Source: Chryseobacterium turcicum
GTDB taxonomy: Bacteria > Bacteroidota > Bacteroidia > Flavobacteriales > Weeksellaceae
NCBI RefSeq assembly: GCF_021010565.1
Contig: NZ_JAJNAY010000002.1
Span: forward strand, 682,001-746,000
DNA length: 64,000 nt
Reading direction: 5' to 3'
Positions 17,274-25,973 of the stretch are shown piece by piece. The notes under the pieces were generated by a model that did no database searches, was not told the DNA's origin, and worked only from the letters and a program-made list of their open reading frames with translations. The first letter of the stretch is position 1; each line of letters opens with the position of its first letter. The translations under genes and the position numbers were made by a program.

Positions 17274-17603
17274 ATGGGAGAAGTAAATACATTTATGCAA
17301 AGCATCCCTCTAGAATATTTCATTACTCTTTGTTCAGTATTATTCTGTTTAGGAGTTTTGGGAGTATTGCTTAGAAAAAATGCGATTGTAATTTTAGGTT
17401 GTGTAGAGCTTATGCTTAATTCTGTAAACCTTTTATTGGCTGCATTTGCGGCATACAACGGGAACAGTGACGGACAGCTTTTGGTTTTCTTTATCATGGT
17501 AGTTGCCGCTGCAGAAGTAGCAGTTGGTTTAGCAATTATTGCGATGTTATATAGAAACACCCGTTCTGTAGATGTTAGTATATTTAATAAATTAAAAGGA
17601 TAA
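17274..17603 (+). CDS. nuoK: NADH-quinone oxidoreductase subunit K
   Basis: A 109-residue membrane subunit with three helices. The conserved acidic residue lies in VILGCVELMLNSVNLLLAA and a second in VVAAAEVAVGLAIIAMLYR, both parts of the proton path. It is followed by nuoL after 2 bp. Confidence 0.95.
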   Translation: MGEVNTFMQSIPLEYFITLCSVLFCLGVLGVLLRKNAIVILGCVELMLNSVNLLLAAFAAYNGNSDGQLLVFFIMVVAAAEVAVGLAIIAMLYRNTRSVDVSIFNKLKG

Positions 17604-17605
17604 GA

Positions 17606-19519
17606 ATGGAGAATTTAATATATGCAATAATACTTTTACCACTTATAGGTTTTCTTATCAACGGGCTTTTCGGAAAAAATCTTCCTAAGATTGTAGTCGG
17701 AAGCTTGGCAACAGTTGCAGTTTTTGCACCTTTTTGTATAGCAGTAAGCTTATTTTTAAATTTCGATTCAGAAAGTCCTGCAGTTATTGTAAGAGCTTTC
17801 GAATGGTTTAGAGTAAACGGAATTCAAATCAACTTTGGTTTTCAGATTGATCAATTATCATTGATGATGGTCATGATTATCACAGGAATCGGATCGTTGA
17901 TTCACCTCTACTCTATCGGATACATGAGTCACGATAAAGGTTTTTATAAGTTTTTTACTTACTTAAATCTTTTCATCTTCTCAATGTTACTCTTGGTAAT
18001 GGGAAGTAATTATATGATTTTATTCATCGGTTGGGAAGGTGTAGGTCTTTGTTCTTACTTATTGATCGGATTCTGGTATACCAACGAAGAATACGGTAAA
18101 GCAGCAAGAAAAGCGTTCATCATGAACAGAATTGGTGACCTTGGTTTACTAATCGGTATTTTCATGATTGCGTCTCAGACCAACTCTGTAGATTATATTT
18201 CAGTAGCACAAAATGCTTCTAAATTTGAATTAGACGGAACCATTATCATCTTTATCACAGCCAGTTTATTTATCGGTGCTGTTGGTAAATCTGCTCAGGT
18301 TCCTTTATATACTTGGTTACCGGATGCGATGGCAGGTCCAACTCCTGTTTCTGCATTAATTCACGCGGCAACGATGGTTACGGCAGGTATTTATTTGGTG
18401 GTAAGATCAAACTTCTTATTCACTTTAGCTCCAACAGTACAAGACGGAATTTTATTAATCGGTTTCTTAACCGCTGCTTTGGCTGGTTTCTACGCACTGC
18501 GTCAGAACGATATCAAAAAAGTATTGGCATATTCTACAGTTTCACAACTTGGTTTTATGTTTATTGCTTTAGGTTTAGGAGCTTATTCTACAGCAATGTT
18601 CCACGTAATGACACACGCTTTCTTCAAAGCATTGTTATTCTTAGGAGCAGGTTCTGTAATTCACGCAATGAGCAACGAGCAGGATATGCGTTTTATGGGT
18701 GGACTTAAAAAAGTAATACCAATTACACACATTACTTTCTTAATCGGAACATTGGCAATTTCAGGTTTCCCTTTACTTTCGGGAATGATTTCTAAAGACG
18801 AAATTTTGGTTGCCGCTTTTGCTAAAAACCCTATCTACTGGGTAATGTTATTCATTTTAGCAGCAACAACCGCAGCATATATGTTCAGACTGTATTATTT
18901 GACTTTCCACGGAGAGTTCAGAGGTACAGAAGAGCAAAAACATCACTTACACGAAAGTCCGATGAACATGACGTTACCATTGATTGTTCTAGCGATTCTT
19001 TCAGTACTTGGAGGTTTTATTAATTTACCACACTTTATCGGTCACGGTCATTATGCTAAATTAATGGAATGGTTAAAACCAGTTTTAACTCCGGAAAGTT
19101 TCAAACAAATGGAAGCTACACTTTCAGGTGTTGATTTCAATACAGAAATGATTCTTTTAGGAGCAACAGTCTTAATGTTCTTCACGGTTTGGTTTATTGT
19201 TAAAAACATGTACGTTAACAAGAAGAAAATGGCTAAACCTGAAAATGAATATACAGGCTGGGAAAAATTGTCTGCTAAAAAATTATACGTTGATGAACTT
19301 TACAATGCATTAATCGTAAAAACTTTCGAAGGACTTGGACGTGGCGGAAAAATGTTTGATAAAGGCGTTTTAGACCGTTTCGTAGATTATATCGGAGAAG
19401 GTGCTGAAGACAGCGGTAAATCGATGAAGCGTATTCAAAACGGAAACGTTGAAAGCTATGTTTTGATTATGGCTTTAGCAGTGGGAATTATATTAATTGT
19501 TAACTTTATATTACAATAA
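17606..19519 (+). CDS. nuoL: NADH-quinone oxidoreductase subunit L
   Basis: A 637-residue antiporter-like proton-pumping subunit with many membrane helices. Motifs: FIGWEGVGLCSYLLIGFWY, the AGPTPVSALIHAATMVTAGI channel segment, LAYSTVSQLGFMFIALGLG, and a C-terminal helix ending IILIVNFILQ. It has the usual long lateral-helix region. Its stop overlaps the nuoM start by 1 nt. Confidence 0.96.
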   Translation: MENLIYAIILLPLIGFLINGLFGKNLPKIVVGSLATVAVFAPFCIAVSLFLNFDSESPAVIVRAFEWFRVNGIQINFGFQIDQLSLMMVMIITGIGSLIHLYSIGYMSHDKGFYKFFTYLNLFIFSMLLLVMGSNYMILFIGWEGVGLCSYLLIGFWYTNEEYGKAARKAFIMNRIGDLGLLIGIFMIASQTNSVDYISVAQNASKFELDGTIIIFITASLFIGAVGKSAQVPLYTWLPDAMAGPTPVSALIHAATMVTAGIYLVVRSNFLFTLAPTVQDGILLIGFLTAALAGFYALRQNDIKKVLAYSTVSQLGFMFIALGLGAYSTAMFHVMTHAFFKALLFLGAGSVIHAMSNEQDMRFMGGLKKVIPITHITFLIGTLAISGFPLLSGMISKDEILVAAFAKNPIYWVMLFILAATTAAYMFRLYYLTFHGEFRGTEEQKHHLHESPMNMTLPLIVLAILSVLGGFINLPHFIGHGHYAKLMEWLKPVLTPESFKQMEATLSGVDFNTEMILLGATVLMFFTVWFIVKNMYVNKKKMAKPENEYTGWEKLSAKKLYVDELYNALIVKTFEGLGRGGKMFDKGVLDRFVDYIGEGAEDSGKSMKRIQNGNVESYVLIMALAVGIILIVNFILQ

Positions 19520-21012
19520 TGTCTTATTTACTATTAACATTATTACTTTTACCTCTTGTAGGTTCGGGATTAGTTTTTGCATGGAAGAACGCTTCTAGCA
19601 AATATTTGGCGCTGGGAATTGCTTTGATTCAGATGTTGCTTACATTTTACATCCTTTCGGATTTCAATTTTGAACCGACGGTGGATAGTGTTTTGCAATA
19701 CGAGATCAAATATCCTTGGTCGCAGTTTATAAAAAGTAACCTTCACTTCGGAATCGATGGGATGAGTTTGCTTCTTTTATTGCTGACTAATATTCTTTCG
19801 CCGTTAATTATTTTATCATCTTTTAACGAAAACGTAAGCTACAAAAACTCTTTCTACGGATTAATTTTGCTAATGCAATTTGGTCTTGTAGGAGTATTTA
19901 CAGCGTTAGACGGTTTGTTATTCTATATTTTCTGGGAAGTAACGTTGATACCAATCTGGTTTATTGCTGCTCTTTGGGGACAAGAAAACAAAAGAATGGA
20001 ATTCACAACAAAATTCTTCGTGTATACCTTCGTAGGATCTTTGTTTATGTTGGCTGGTTTAATCTATGTCGGAATTCACTCAGCATCGTTTGATGTTACA
20101 GATTTGTATAATGCAGATTTAGGTGAAACGCAGCAGATTGTTGTATTCTGGTTTATCTTCTTTGCATTTGCAGTGAAACTTCCGGTTTTCCCTTTCCATA
20201 CTTGGCAACCCGATACGTATACCTACTCTCCTACTCAGGGATCAATGCTTTTATCAGGAATTATGCTGAAAATGGCAATCTACGGAGTAATCAGATATTT
20301 GTTACCTATCACGCCGACTGCAATTTTTGGAATTTCAGGACAGATTGTAATTATCTTAGCCATTGTAGGAATTGTACACGGTGCTTTAATTGCGATTATC
20401 CAAACGGATATGAAGAGAATCATAGCTTATTCATCTTTCTCACACGTTGGATTGATGGTGGCTGGTATTTTCTCTTCCGCAGTAATTACTTTAAATGGAA
20501 CTTTAAATATTGAAGGTGCTGAAGGAGCTTTGGTTCAAACTTTTGCTCACGGTATCAACGTTGCAGGTTTGTTCTATTGTGCAGATATTTTATACAAAAG
20601 ATTCAAAACAAGAGATATCAGACAAATGGGAGGTTTGGCAAAAGTAGCCCCTAAATTTGCGGTATTATTCTTATTGATTATTTTAGGTTCAATGGGAGTT
20701 CCGTTAACCAATGGTTTTATTGGAGAATTTATCTTGATTAAATCTATTTTCGATTTTAATATTTTAGCTTCTATCATTGCAGGTTTAACGATCATTTTGG
20801 CAGCAGTGTATCTATTAAGATTTTACGGTAAAGCAATGTTTGGTGAAGGTAATGCAGAAGTTTTGAGCACCGCTAAAGATTTATCGGCAGTAGAGTTTTC
20901 AGTATTGGCAAGTATTGCCGTATTTGTAATCGTGTTTGGTATTTTCCCTCAACCGATTATCGATATGGTGGGAAGTTCATTGAAGTTTGTTTATTCATCA
21001 ATGATTAATTAG
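19519..21012 (+). CDS. nuoM: NADH-quinone oxidoreductase subunit M
   Basis: A 497-residue antiporter-like proton-pumping subunit. Visible: LLFYIFWEVTLIPIWFIAAL with the conserved Glu, AVKLPVFPFHTWQPDTYTYS, KRIIAYSSFSHVGLMVAGIF and GSMGVPLTNGFIGEF. It ends before a 126-bp spacer packed with a heptamer array. Confidence 0.96.
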   Translation: MSYLLLTLLLLPLVGSGLVFAWKNASSKYLALGIALIQMLLTFYILSDFNFEPTVDSVLQYEIKYPWSQFIKSNLHFGIDGMSLLLLLLTNILSPLIILSSFNENVSYKNSFYGLILLMQFGLVGVFTALDGLLFYIFWEVTLIPIWFIAALWGQENKRMEFTTKFFVYTFVGSLFMLAGLIYVGIHSASFDVTDLYNADLGETQQIVVFWFIFFAFAVKLPVFPFHTWQPDTYTYSPTQGSMLLSGIMLKMAIYGVIRYLLPITPTAIFGISGQIVIILAIVGIVHGALIAIIQTDMKRIIAYSSFSHVGLMVAGIFSSAVITLNGTLNIEGAEGALVQTFAHGINVAGLFYCADILYKRFKTRDIRQMGGLAKVAPKFAVLFLLIILGSMGVPLTNGFIGEFILIKSIFDFNILASIIAGLTIILAAVYLLRFYGKAMFGEGNAEVLSTAKDLSAVEFSVLASIAVFVIVFGIFPQPIIDMVGSSLKFVYSSMIN

Positions 21013-21046
21013 AATCATAGGATTTAAAAATTTAAAGATTTAAAAA

Positions 21047-21129
21047 TTGAGAGATTAGAAAATGAGAAATTAGAACTGAGATATTGAATCTCATATCTAT
21101 CATCTCGCATCTATTATCTCGCATCTCAA
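21047..21129 (+). repeat. Inverted heptamer array, nuoM-nuoN spacer
   Basis: The left arm (21047-21082) has five units with AGA (TTGAGAG, ATTAGAAA, ATGAGAA, ATTAGAA, CTGAGAT). The centre is ATTGA (21083-21087). The right arm (21088-21129) has six units, all beginning with ATCT: ATCTCAT, ATCTATC, ATCTCGC, ATCTATT, ATCTCGC, ATCTCAA. It ends 9 nt before the nuoN ATG. Confidence 0.82.
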
Positions 21130-21138
21130 ATATAAATT

Positions 21139-22524
21139 ATGAGTGTTTTAATTATTGTTTTCCTGACGGCAGTTGCTGCATTATTCTCGGGAGTTTTTGA
21201 AAAAGGAAAATTCGCAAGATACATTGGGATTTTTGGGTTAATCGTTGCATTATATGTAAGCTTTTTACCTGAAGCTTCTTTCTTCGAAAAATACAGATTG
21301 ATGTATGAGTACGGAGCAAATACAGCTTTGTTTACAAAAATTTCTATTGTAACGACTTTGCTTTTATTCTTCCTTGGAGGTTTTGCATTCAGCAATCACA
21401 GAAACCATCAGTCAGAATTGTATGCATTAATGCTTTTTGCATTGTGTGGAGGTTTTGTATTGTTCGGATACCAAAATTTGGTGACTTTATTCTTAGGAGT
21501 TGAAATTTTGTCTATTCCGTTGTACGTAATGGCGGGAGCTAACAAAACCGACCTTAGGTCAAACGAAGCTTCATTAAAATATTTCCTGATGGGAGCATTT
21601 GCAACAGGTTTCTTATTATTAGGAATCGCATTCATCTACGGAAGCACAGGAACATTTGATTTATACAGAATTCACGATTTCAGCACGGTAAATCCTACCA
21701 ACGGAATGTTTATTCTTGGAGTTGTATTGATGCTTTGTGCAATGGCATTTAAAGTAGCTTTAGCACCTTTCCACATGTGGAGTCCGGATGTTTACCAAGG
21801 TTCACCTTCGTTAATCACGGCTTTCATGGCAAGTGTAGTAAAAATCTCAGGATTTTACGCATTATTCAGATTAATGACGATTGGATTCTCTGGTGTTACT
21901 CACGAATGGATTAACATTTTAGGCGTATTCCTTATCATTACTTTATTATTGGCAAACGCAATGGGTCTTGCACAGACGAATGCTAAAAGAATGTTGGCGT
22001 ACTCATCAGTTTCGCACGCAGGATATATAGGATTGGTATTCTTCGGAATGAATGCTCTTTCAACGTATACATTGGCATTTTATTTATTCGCTTATTCATT
22101 GTCTACAGTGGGAGTATTTATGTGCTTAATCTGGGTTGAAAAATTAAAAAGAGAAACTTCTTACGGAGCATTTAAAGGTTTGGCTAAATCTGAACCATTA
22201 TTAGCAACCGTTGCAACTATCTCTTTGCTTTCAATGGCGGGAATTCCATTAACAGCAGGTTTTATGGGTAAATTCTCATTATTTGCTCAAGCGTTAAGCA
22301 AAGACAACAATGCGTTCTTAGTAATCGTAGCAGTTTTAGGTTCAGCAATTTCAATCGCTTATTATTTAAGATTAATTATCGCGATGTTCTTCTTCAAAGA
22401 ATCTACATTTAAGACCAACGAAAAAGTAAGCATCACGTACAATATTGTTGCTGTATTTATTATAGTATCAATTATTGCATTGGGAGTTTTCCCTGATTTA
22501 TTTGCTAAACAGTTTGGATTATAA
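21139..22524 (+). CDS. nuoN: NADH-quinone oxidoreductase subunit N
   Basis: A 461-residue antiporter-like subunit, last gene of the operon. Conserved segments: FLGVEILSIPLYVMAGANK, FKVALAPFHMWSPDVYQGSP, KRMLAYSSVSHAGYIGLVFF and AGIPLTAGFMGKFSLFAQ. About 14 hydrophobic segments. A strong terminator follows 24 nt after the stop. Confidence 0.95.
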   Translation: MSVLIIVFLTAVAALFSGVFEKGKFARYIGIFGLIVALYVSFLPEASFFEKYRLMYEYGANTALFTKISIVTTLLLFFLGGFAFSNHRNHQSELYALMLFALCGGFVLFGYQNLVTLFLGVEILSIPLYVMAGANKTDLRSNEASLKYFLMGAFATGFLLLGIAFIYGSTGTFDLYRIHDFSTVNPTNGMFILGVVLMLCAMAFKVALAPFHMWSPDVYQGSPSLITAFMASVVKISGFYALFRLMTIGFSGVTHEWINILGVFLIITLLLANAMGLAQTNAKRMLAYSSVSHAGYIGLVFFGMNALSTYTLAFYLFAYSLSTVGVFMCLIWVEKLKRETSYGAFKGLAKSEPLLATVATISLLSMAGIPLTAGFMGKFSLFAQALSKDNNAFLVIVAVLGSAISIAYYLRLIIAMFFFKESTFKTNEKVSITYNIVAVFIIVSIIALGVFPDLFAKQFGL

Positions 22525-22548
22525 TCTGAATCAGTATATTTAAAATTT

Positions 22549-22579
22549 AAACCTTTCAATTTTTTTGGAAGGTTTTTTT
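22549..22579 (+). terminator. Terminator of the nuo operon
   Basis: AAACCTTTCAA (22549-22559) pairs with TTGGAAGGTTT (22565-22575), one G-T pair, and seven T's begin at 22573. Confidence 0.88.
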
Positions 22580-22692
22580 GTGATTAAAAAGTAGATTTTA
22601 AACTAAATTTAGACTCACATATTTCAGAATAAACGAAGAACTTAAAACAGTCTCAATTTTTGGTGTATTTTTTGGAAAGAGATAATAAAAAG

Positions 22693-23799
22693 ATGAAAAA
22701 TTTAATAACCATCTTATGCATTGCTTTAAGCATCAATTTGACTATGGCACAAACGTATCATTTCCCTGAAGAATCAGGCGAACACGAAGGAACCTGGCTT
22801 CAGTGGCCTCATCAACACCAACACGGCATAACGTATAGAAACCGTGTAGAGCAAACTTGGGTAGACATGACAAAAGCTTTGCAAACCAACGAAAAAGTTC
22901 ACATCATTGCTTATAATGAAACTGAAAAACAAAGAATCATCAACATTTTAGAAAAAGCAAAAGTTGCATTGAAGAATGTAGACTTTAAAATATATCCTAC
23001 AGATGATGTTTGGATAAGAGATAATGGACCTATTTTCGTGAAAGATATTAACGGAAATATTTTAATTGAAAACTGGGGTTTCAACGGATGGGGTGAAAAA
23101 TATGATTTTGAAAGATGCGATAAGATTCCTTCAAAAATTGGAAAAGATTTAGGCATAAAAGTAATTGAGCTTGGTGAAAAAATGGTCAATGAAGGCGGTT
23201 CCGTAGAGACTGATGGCAATGGCGTTTTGATGGCTTGCAAAAGTTCGGTAATCAGTCAGGAAAAAGAAGCGATAAGAAATCTTGGGATGACACAAGGTGA
23301 AGCCGAAGATATGTTCAAAAAATATTATGGGGTTTCTAAAGTCATTTGGCTAGACGGCGTTACTGGTCTTGATGTTACCGATATGCATATTGACGGATTC
23401 ATGAAATTTGTCAATCACAATACCATGCTTACCATGAAAGACGACGACTTACTAGAATTAGGACTTTCTGAAAGCGATGTTGAAAAATTGTACTCTGCAA
23501 CCAATACCAAAGGTAAAGAATATCAGAAAGTTTATGTTCCAGCAACCAAAAACAAAGTGAAAACGGCCTACGGAAAACAATTGGAAGACAAAGGTTCTTA
23601 CGTTAATTATTACGTCGCCAACAAAGTTGTTTTAGTTCCGAATTATGGAGATGTAAATGATAAAATAGCCAATGCTATTATTCAAAAACAATATCCCGAC
23701 AGAAAAGTCATCGGCATCGATGTAAGAAATCTCTACGAAAACGGAGGAATGATTCACTGTGTCACCCAACAACAACCTGCAGGTAAATTATTAAAGTGA
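22693..23799 (+). CDS. Exported agmatine deiminase / peptidylarginine deiminase family protein
   Basis: Hydrolyses a guanidino group, releasing ammonia; in this family the substrate is agmatine or a C-terminal arginine. I start at ATG 22693 (368 aa) because it begins a signal peptide (MKNLITILCIALSINLTMAQ); an in-frame start at 22660 would add 11 residues before it. Catalytic motifs: DDVWIRDNGPIFV, NEGGSVETDGNG, DVTDMHIDGF and the nucleophile Cys in GGMIHCVTQQQP. The near-cytosolic agmatine deiminase motif set plus an export signal is notable; which substrate it uses cannot be decided from sequence. The gene is transcribed alone. Confidence 0.85.
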   Translation: MKNLITILCIALSINLTMAQTYHFPEESGEHEGTWLQWPHQHQHGITYRNRVEQTWVDMTKALQTNEKVHIIAYNETEKQRIINILEKAKVALKNVDFKIYPTDDVWIRDNGPIFVKDINGNILIENWGFNGWGEKYDFERCDKIPSKIGKDLGIKVIELGEKMVNEGGSVETDGNGVLMACKSSVISQEKEAIRNLGMTQGEAEDMFKKYYGVSKVIWLDGVTGLDVTDMHIDGFMKFVNHNTMLTMKDDDLLELGLSESDVEKLYSATNTKGKEYQKVYVPATKNKVKTAYGKQLEDKGSYVNYYVANKVVLVPNYGDVNDKIANAIIQKQYPDRKVIGIDVRNLYENGGMIHCVTQQQPAGKLLK

Positions 23800-23915
23800 A
23801 ATTCAGTTACTTGTCTGATATTTAATCTAAAACCCTCTCTTCTTTAACACTTATGACTATATTGTTTAATAATGTAGAATAATAGATTCAGTTATAAAGT
23901 AAGATTTAATAATCT

Positions 23916-23946
23916 AAACCTTTCGAATAATTTGAAAGGTTTTTTT
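23916..23946 (+). terminator. Terminator downstream of the deiminase gene
   Basis: A perfect 9-bp stem, AAACCTTTC (23916-23924) / GAAAGGTTT (23934-23942), is followed by a T-run. Its arm AAACCTTTC is shared with the nuo terminator. Confidence 0.8.
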
Positions 23947-24010
23947 GATTTTTAAATAGTACTTTTTTCAAGACTCTTCAATTCCATGAAATATTAAAGT
24001 CAGCAGACAC

Positions 24011-24075
24011 TTTGTCATTCTGTAGCGAGCTCAACATGCTAAAAAAAACAGTTTAGATTCCTACGGAAAGACAAA
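24011..24075 (+). repeat. Degenerate REP-like element
   Basis: Begins TTTGTCATTCTG (24011-24022) and ends with GATTCCTACGGAAAGACAAA-type sequence, a decayed version of the intact inverted element at 43434-43503. Confidence 0.55.
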
Positions 24076-24308
24076 TAATCCGCTAAAAATTAATTCATTA
24101 CTGATTAATGCCATTCAAAATACTTTTATAATTGTACAATTAGGAAGAATAAAAACATCCAATATTTCACGTCAAGTTTTGTCGTACTATGAAATTATGT
24201 TTGCGAAATCAACATGAATCTTATCATATTAATTCTCATTAAAGAGATGATGTATAAAGTTTAAAAAAGTTAAATTCGCAAAAATAATAACCATTAAAAA
24301 CGCAAATC

Positions 24309-25967
24309 ATGAAAAAGCTCTACATGAGTGCATTTTTCGTATGCACAACGGCTGTACTGTATGCTCAGGATGTGGTATGGCAGAAAGATATTAAATCTTC
24401 TACTCAGGATTTTCTTTCACAAGTCACCACAACCATAGACCAACAGTATCTTATAACAGGAAGCTCTATTCAATCTAAAAAAATAACTTCGGATAATAAG
24501 CAGAACAACGGCTACGACTTTCATTTAATCAAACTGAATCAACAGGGTGAAGAAGTCTGGGAAAAGTATTTCTCAGGACAGAATCATGATTTTCTTTCAG
24601 CAACCGTTGCTACTCAGGAAGGTGGATTTCTTTTAGCAGGAACTTCTTTTTCAGGAAAAAGTTTAGACAAAAAAGATGCTTCAAAAGGAGGATCTGATAT
24701 CTGGCTCATCAGAATCAATGAATTCGGAGATGAACTGTGGCAAAAAACTTTGGGAACAGCTCAGGATGAAGAAGCAAGATCAGTGATTCAGACTGCTGAT
24801 TTTGGTTTTATGGTTGCTGGAAATGTTCAGAATGCAGCCAATGGATTCGGCTCGAAAGATGTGACCGTAACAAGACTTGATAAAAACGGAAAAGTACTTT
24901 CAGAAATAATCTTAGGCGGAAGAGGCCTCGATGAAGTGGAAAAGATGATTCCTACTCCAGATGGAGGAGCTTTGTTGGGAATTTACTCGAGAAGCGGAAT
25001 TTCTAATATGAGTAATAAGCAATCGGTAATGGGTAATACCAATTCGAATGCAAAAGGAGACTCATCAGACATTACTAATTACTCATTACCAATTACTCAT
25101 CCCAAGTCTACAGAAAACTTCGGGGAAGGCGATTATTGGATGATCAAACTCAGCAAGGACAATAAAGTAGAATGGGAAAAGAATTTTGGAGGTAAAGGTG
25201 ATGATCATTTAAGAACCATGGTTTTTACTTCATCCGGATATATTATTGGTGGAGAATCGAGATCTGAAAAGTCAGGGGACAAAACCGTTGGCATTGAAGA
25301 AGGAACCGACGTTTGGTTGATTTCTTTAAACACAAAAGGTAACGAACAGTGGCAAAAATCCTACAATTTCAAGAACCGTGATATTCTGATGAGTATGAAT
25401 GTAATCAACACCGGAAATGGTAGAAACACGAAAGGAGTTTTATTGGGTGGATACACTCAGGCAGAAGGAAGAATAGAAGCCGATGATGAGACCTTCTGGA
25501 TGCTGTACATTGATAATGATGGCAATGAGCAGTGGCGAAAACATGTAAAAGGTGAATCTAGAAAGAAAGAGGAAAGGCTTTCTGATCTGAAGATGAATAA
25601 AGACGGTTCTATTGTTTTGGCAGGAACCAGTGCTGAAGAATTAGGTAAAGAGAACTGGAAGATTGTGAAATTGGGCGATCAACAAACTGATCAGTTGATA
25701 GAGAAACAGAATATTAAGATCTATCCTAATCCGGTATCAGACTACGCTTATGTAGAAATAGGATTTGACTCTTCGACAAGCTCAGAGCAAGGTTTTAAGG
25801 AAGCAGACATCACCCTTTATGATATGGGTGGAAGACAGCTTCAGAGCTTGAAAACAAAGAATAAGATTACAAAAATAAATACGCAAAATCTCATTCAAGG
25901 AGCTTATCTGATTGTGATAAAAACAGATACTAAGAAAACTGCGAATGCTAAATTGATCAAGAAATAA
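24309..25967 (+). CDS. T9SS-secreted propeller-like protein
   Basis: A 552-residue protein with a signal peptide (MKKLYMSAFFVCTTAVLYAQ) and at least five repeats of the form WLIRINEFGDELWQKTLG, ending in Trp-containing strands, which suggests a beta-propeller. The last ~75 residues (IKIYPNPVSDYAYVEIG to KTANAKLIKK) are a type A T9SS sorting domain, so it is secreted or surface-bound. An in-frame insert of about 36 residues near residue 234 is encoded by an inverted heptamer array (25010-25098). It precedes two RHS genes by 6 bp and is probably part of the same transcript. Confidence 0.85.
   Translation: MKKLYMSAFFVCTTAVLYAQDVVWQKDIKSSTQDFLSQVTTTIDQQYLITGSSIQSKKITSDNKQNNGYDFHLIKLNQQGEEVWEKYFSGQNHDFLSATVATQEGGFLLAGTSFSGKSLDKKDASKGGSDIWLIRINEFGDELWQKTLGTAQDEEARSVIQTADFGFMVAGNVQNAANGFGSKDVTVTRLDKNGKVLSEIILGGRGLDEVEKMIPTPDGGALLGIYSRSGISNMSNKQSVMGNTNSNAKGDSSDITNYSLPITHPKSTENFGEGDYWMIKLSKDNKVEWEKNFGGKGDDHLRTMVFTSSGYIIGGESRSEKSGDKTVGIEEGTDVWLISLNTKGNEQWQKSYNFKNRDILMSMNVINTGNGRNTKGVLLGGYTQAEGRIEADDETFWMLYIDNDGNEQWRKHVKGESRKKEERLSDLKMNKDGSIVLAGTSAEELGKENWKIVKLGDQQTDQLIEKQNIKIYPNPVSDYAYVEIGFDSSTSSEQGFKEADITLYDMGGRQLQSLKTKNKITKINTQNLIQGAYLIVIKTDTKKTANAKLIKK
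25010..25098 (+). repeat. Inverted heptamer array inside a coding sequence
   Basis: Four left units ending in AAT (GAGTAAT, AAGCAAT, CGGTAAT, GGGTAAT; 25010-25037), a 33-nt centre, and four right units beginning with ATTAC (ATTACTA, ATTACTC, ATTACCA, ATTACTC; 25071-25098). The arms are inverse to one another. The reading frame stays open through it, adding Asn/Ser-rich residues between two propeller repeats. Confidence 0.8.
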
Positions 25968-25973
25968 AAACAT

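Larger units (their letters stand above)
23800..24308 (+). other. 509-bp gene-free stretch with terminator and REP-like repeat
   Basis: No credible coding sequence. It holds a terminator hairpin 117 nt after the deiminase stop (23916-23946), a degenerate TTTGTCATTCTG-type repeat (24011-24075), and an AT-rich leader for the next gene. A weak -7-like word TAAATTCG lies at 24271-24278. Confidence 0.6.

Noticed and set aside
17264..17560. 98-codon antisense frame over nuoK
   Set aside because: Mirror of a conserved membrane gene; no start context and no recognisable protein.
18313..18708. 131-codon open frame inside nuoL
   Set aside because: Same-strand alternative frame of a highly conserved gene, with Cys/Arg/Asn-rich composition typical of a shadow frame.
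22660..22692. Upstream start for the deiminase
   Set aside because: It would place 11 charged residues before an otherwise standard signal peptide; ATG 22693 fits better.
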